Shown here in pieces: positions 62,426 to 64,000 of a stretch of DNA of 64,000 nucleotides; within the stretch, counting starts at the first letter, position 1; each line of letters starts with the position of its first letter. A program made the position numbers and the translations under genes. The stretch comes from RUG11198 sp036342255 (lineage in GTDB: Bacteria; Bacillota_I; Bacilli_A; RF39; UBA660): NCBI GenBank assembly GCA_036342255.1, contig JAZAUS010000006.1, positions 1 through 64,000 of the forward strand, in the 5' to 3' direction. The notes under the pieces are model-generated. The model did no database searches. It saw nothing but the letters and a program-made list of their open reading frames with translations, and was not told where the DNA came from.

Positions 62426-64000
62426 ATGAGTAAAATAAAAATATTTAGTTTAGGCGGTTTAAATGAAAACGGAAAAAACATGTATGTAGTAGAAATAGAT
62501 AAAGACATATATGTTATAGATGCAGGCCTAAAATATGCTGATGAGCACATGCTAGGTATAGATTATATGATACCAAATATTAGTTATCTAAAAGAAAATG
62601 AAAAAAGAATAAAAGGAATTTTTTTAACACATGGTCACTATGAAAACAGTGGAGCTTTAACAGATATAATAAAAGATTTAAAGCAAGTAAAAGTATATGC
62701 AGGTAAATTCACAATTGACATTCTAAAAAAAGAATTTGAAACAAATAAATTATCAACAGAAAATTTAATAGAAATATTACCTCATAAAACCCTAACCATA
62801 GGCCAAGTAAAAATATTCCCTGTATCATTATCTCATTCTATACCAGATAATTATGGCTATGCCATATATACAGATGATGGAGTAATATTCTATGCATCAG
62901 ATTTTGTTTTTGATGCCCTAATGAGAGGACACTATCAAACCGACATAGGCAAACTAGCTTATATAGGAAAGCAAGGAGTACTATGCCTATTAACAGAATC
63001 AATTTATGCAAACAAAACAGGCTATACAGCTCCTAATCATCGTACATCGAATCTAATAAGAGAAACATTATCCAAATCAAAAGGAAGAATAATATTTAAT
63101 GTCTTAAATTCCCATTTATATAGAATACAAGAATTATTTAACGAAGTGTCAAAGACAAAAAGAAAAATTGTAATAATGGGAAAAAATCTACAAAATATAG
63201 TTGAATACGCTATAGATAATAAATATTTATTTATAAACAAAAGTATTATAGGAGACTTAAATAATATTAATGATAATAATGTAATAATTTTAACATCTAA
63301 TGAAAGAAAAAAACCATATTCTAATATTAATAAAATAATTAATGGTTATGACAAATTTATTACCTTAAGAGAAACAGATACTGTATTTTTATCAACGCCT
63401 GTATATGAAGGAAGAGAAAAAACATTTTATAAATTATTAGATGATATATCAAAACTAGGTGTAGATGTAGTAACATTATCTAAAAAGCATTTATCACATC
63501 ACGCATCTTCAGAAGACATAATGATGATGATTGACTTAATGAAACCAAAATATTATTTTCCTATTAAAGGAGAATATAGATTTCAAGTATCTAATGCAGA
63601 ATTAGCTGAAAAAGTTGGCATAAAACCAGAAAATATTATTTTAAAAGAAAATGGTTTTGTAGCAAAAATAGTTGATGGAAAATTAGTTGACAGTGGTGAA
63701 AGAATCCCATGCGGAGAAATATCTATTGATGGAGATTCTACTGAAGATATAGGCGAAGTTGTTTTGAGAGATCGTGAAATGTTATCCAATAATGGAATAA
63801 TAATCGTATCAGCAACCTTAAGTAAAAAAGAAAAGAAAATCCTATCAGGTCCAGAAATCTTAACAAGAGGCTTCATATACGTAAAAGATCATCCAGAATT
63901 AATAAATGATATAAGAGAAATATGTTTAAACATAATTAAAGATAATACTCATGATAATTATATAGATTATGGAAAAATAAAAAATAATATTAGAGAACAA
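62426..64000 (+). CDS. RNase J-like protein with altered active site (3' end outside window)
   Basis: 525 codons visible, no stop before the window edge. Metallo-beta-lactamase and beta-CASP order as in RNase J: FSLGGLNENGKNMYVVE, THGH, LSHSIPD, ASDFVFD and HLSHHASSED. The main metal motif HxHxDH reads H69-G-H71-Y-E73-N74, and the later HGEYR reads KGEYR, so three ligands are changed. Such loss is seen in RNase J2-type partners, which complex with an active J1. AAAGGAG precedes the ATG. Probably a structural or regulatory subunit of an mRNA-decay complex; the C-terminal domain is not seen. Confidence 0.85.
   Translation, partial: MSKIKIFSLGGLNENGKNMYVVEIDKDIYVIDAGLKYADEHMLGIDYMIPNISYLKENEKRIKGIFLTHGHYENSGALTDIIKDLKQVKVYAGKFTIDILKKEFETNKLSTENLIEILPHKTLTIGQVKIFPVSLSHSIPDNYGYAIYTDDGVIFYASDFVFDALMRGHYQTDIGKLAYIGKQGVLCLLTESIYANKTGYTAPNHRTSNLIRETLSKSKGRIIFNVLNSHLYRIQELFNEVSKTKRKIVIMGKNLQNIVEYAIDNKYLFINKSIIGDLNNINDNNVIILTSNERKKPYSNINKIINGYDKFITLRETDTVFLSTPVYEGREKTFYKLLDDISKLGVDVVTLSKKHLSHHASSEDIMMMIDLMKPKYYFPIKGEYRFQVSNAELAEKVGIKPENIILKENGFVAKIVDGKLVDSGERIPCGEISIDGDSTEDIGEVVLRDREMLSNNGIIIVSATLSKKEKKILSGPEILTRGFIYVKDHPELINDIREICLNIIKDNTHDNYIDYGKIKNNIREQ

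Noticed and set aside
1..64000. CRISPR arrays, rRNA genes, or restriction and toxin-antitoxin systems
   Set aside because: None was recognised. The short repeats seen are terminators or coding repeats without spacer structure.

Overview
This is an AT-rich window that reads throughout in the standard bacterial code: TGA is used as a stop, for example at 18137-18139 and 58555-58557. The gene content points to a Bacillota lineage of class Bacilli. It includes an rpsL-rpsG-fusA-tuf operon, a fused SecDF preceded by a ComN-like regulator, a YlbF-like gene next to rsmD, a tyrosyl T-box, bifunctional Rel, an RNase J homologue and Lgt. Small gene size, extreme A+T and many Asn/Lys-rich surface proteins suggest an uncultured gut-type lineage near RF39 or Erysipelotrichia. 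That placement is inference. Promoters are unusually easy to read, mostly TTGxxx, 16-17 bp, then TATAAT or a close variant, and most units end in clear intrinsic terminators.

Layout. At 1-136 lies the edge of an IS3-like element. At 159-5036 (minus) a tightly overlapping MoxR/DUF58/vWA/vWA/TPR operon follows. The divergent gene at 5192 encodes a membrane-anchored, full-length EF-Tu paralogue whose GTPase motifs are nearly all broken. From 6.7 to 12.6 kb come rdgB, small membrane and secreted proteins, ylmH, a zinc-ribbon membrane protein and a polytopic membrane protein. The str operon (12.78-17.05 kb) has two odd residues at normally invariant sites, in S12 and EF-G. From 17.2 to 29.6 kb come a SipW-type secreted protein, tRNA-Glu, a beta-propeller-like exported protein, comN-secDF, rel, an LD-carboxypeptidase, ylbF-rsmD, an orphan prepilin, a small paralogous family with one frameshifted copy, and nfo.

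From 29.7 to 43.4 kb is a surface-protein island. It holds two paralogous exported proteins with disulfide/Ca-loop-like inserts, a single-pass exported protein, a 1951-residue N-anchored fibronectin-III-like protein behind a consensus promoter, and two related N-anchored partners. From 43.5 to 49.7 kb are gltX, a CobW GTPase, tRNA-Arg, an Xre regulator and zinc-ribbon membrane proteins. From 49.8 to 54.5 kb is a five-gene operon of cysteine desulfurase, thioredoxin-like, CcdA-like, anchored thioredoxin-like and arylsulfotransferase-like genes. From 54.6 to 64 kb are an orphan VirD4/TraG-like ATPase, yvlD-lgt-DUF308, T-box tyrS, radC with an apparent AUU start, two SipW-type secreted proteins, and a truncated-by-window RNase J homologue with altered metal ligands.

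The main theme is a small core genome with a large cell-surface investment. The best candidates for undescribed biology are the anchored pseudo-EF-Tu, the 34-42 kb anchored surface trio, the sulfotransferase/thiol-relay operon, and the EF-G guanine-pocket variant. There is no protein-free stretch longer than about 300 bases; the larger gaps hold tRNAs, a T-box or leader structures. No CRISPR array or rRNA was seen.
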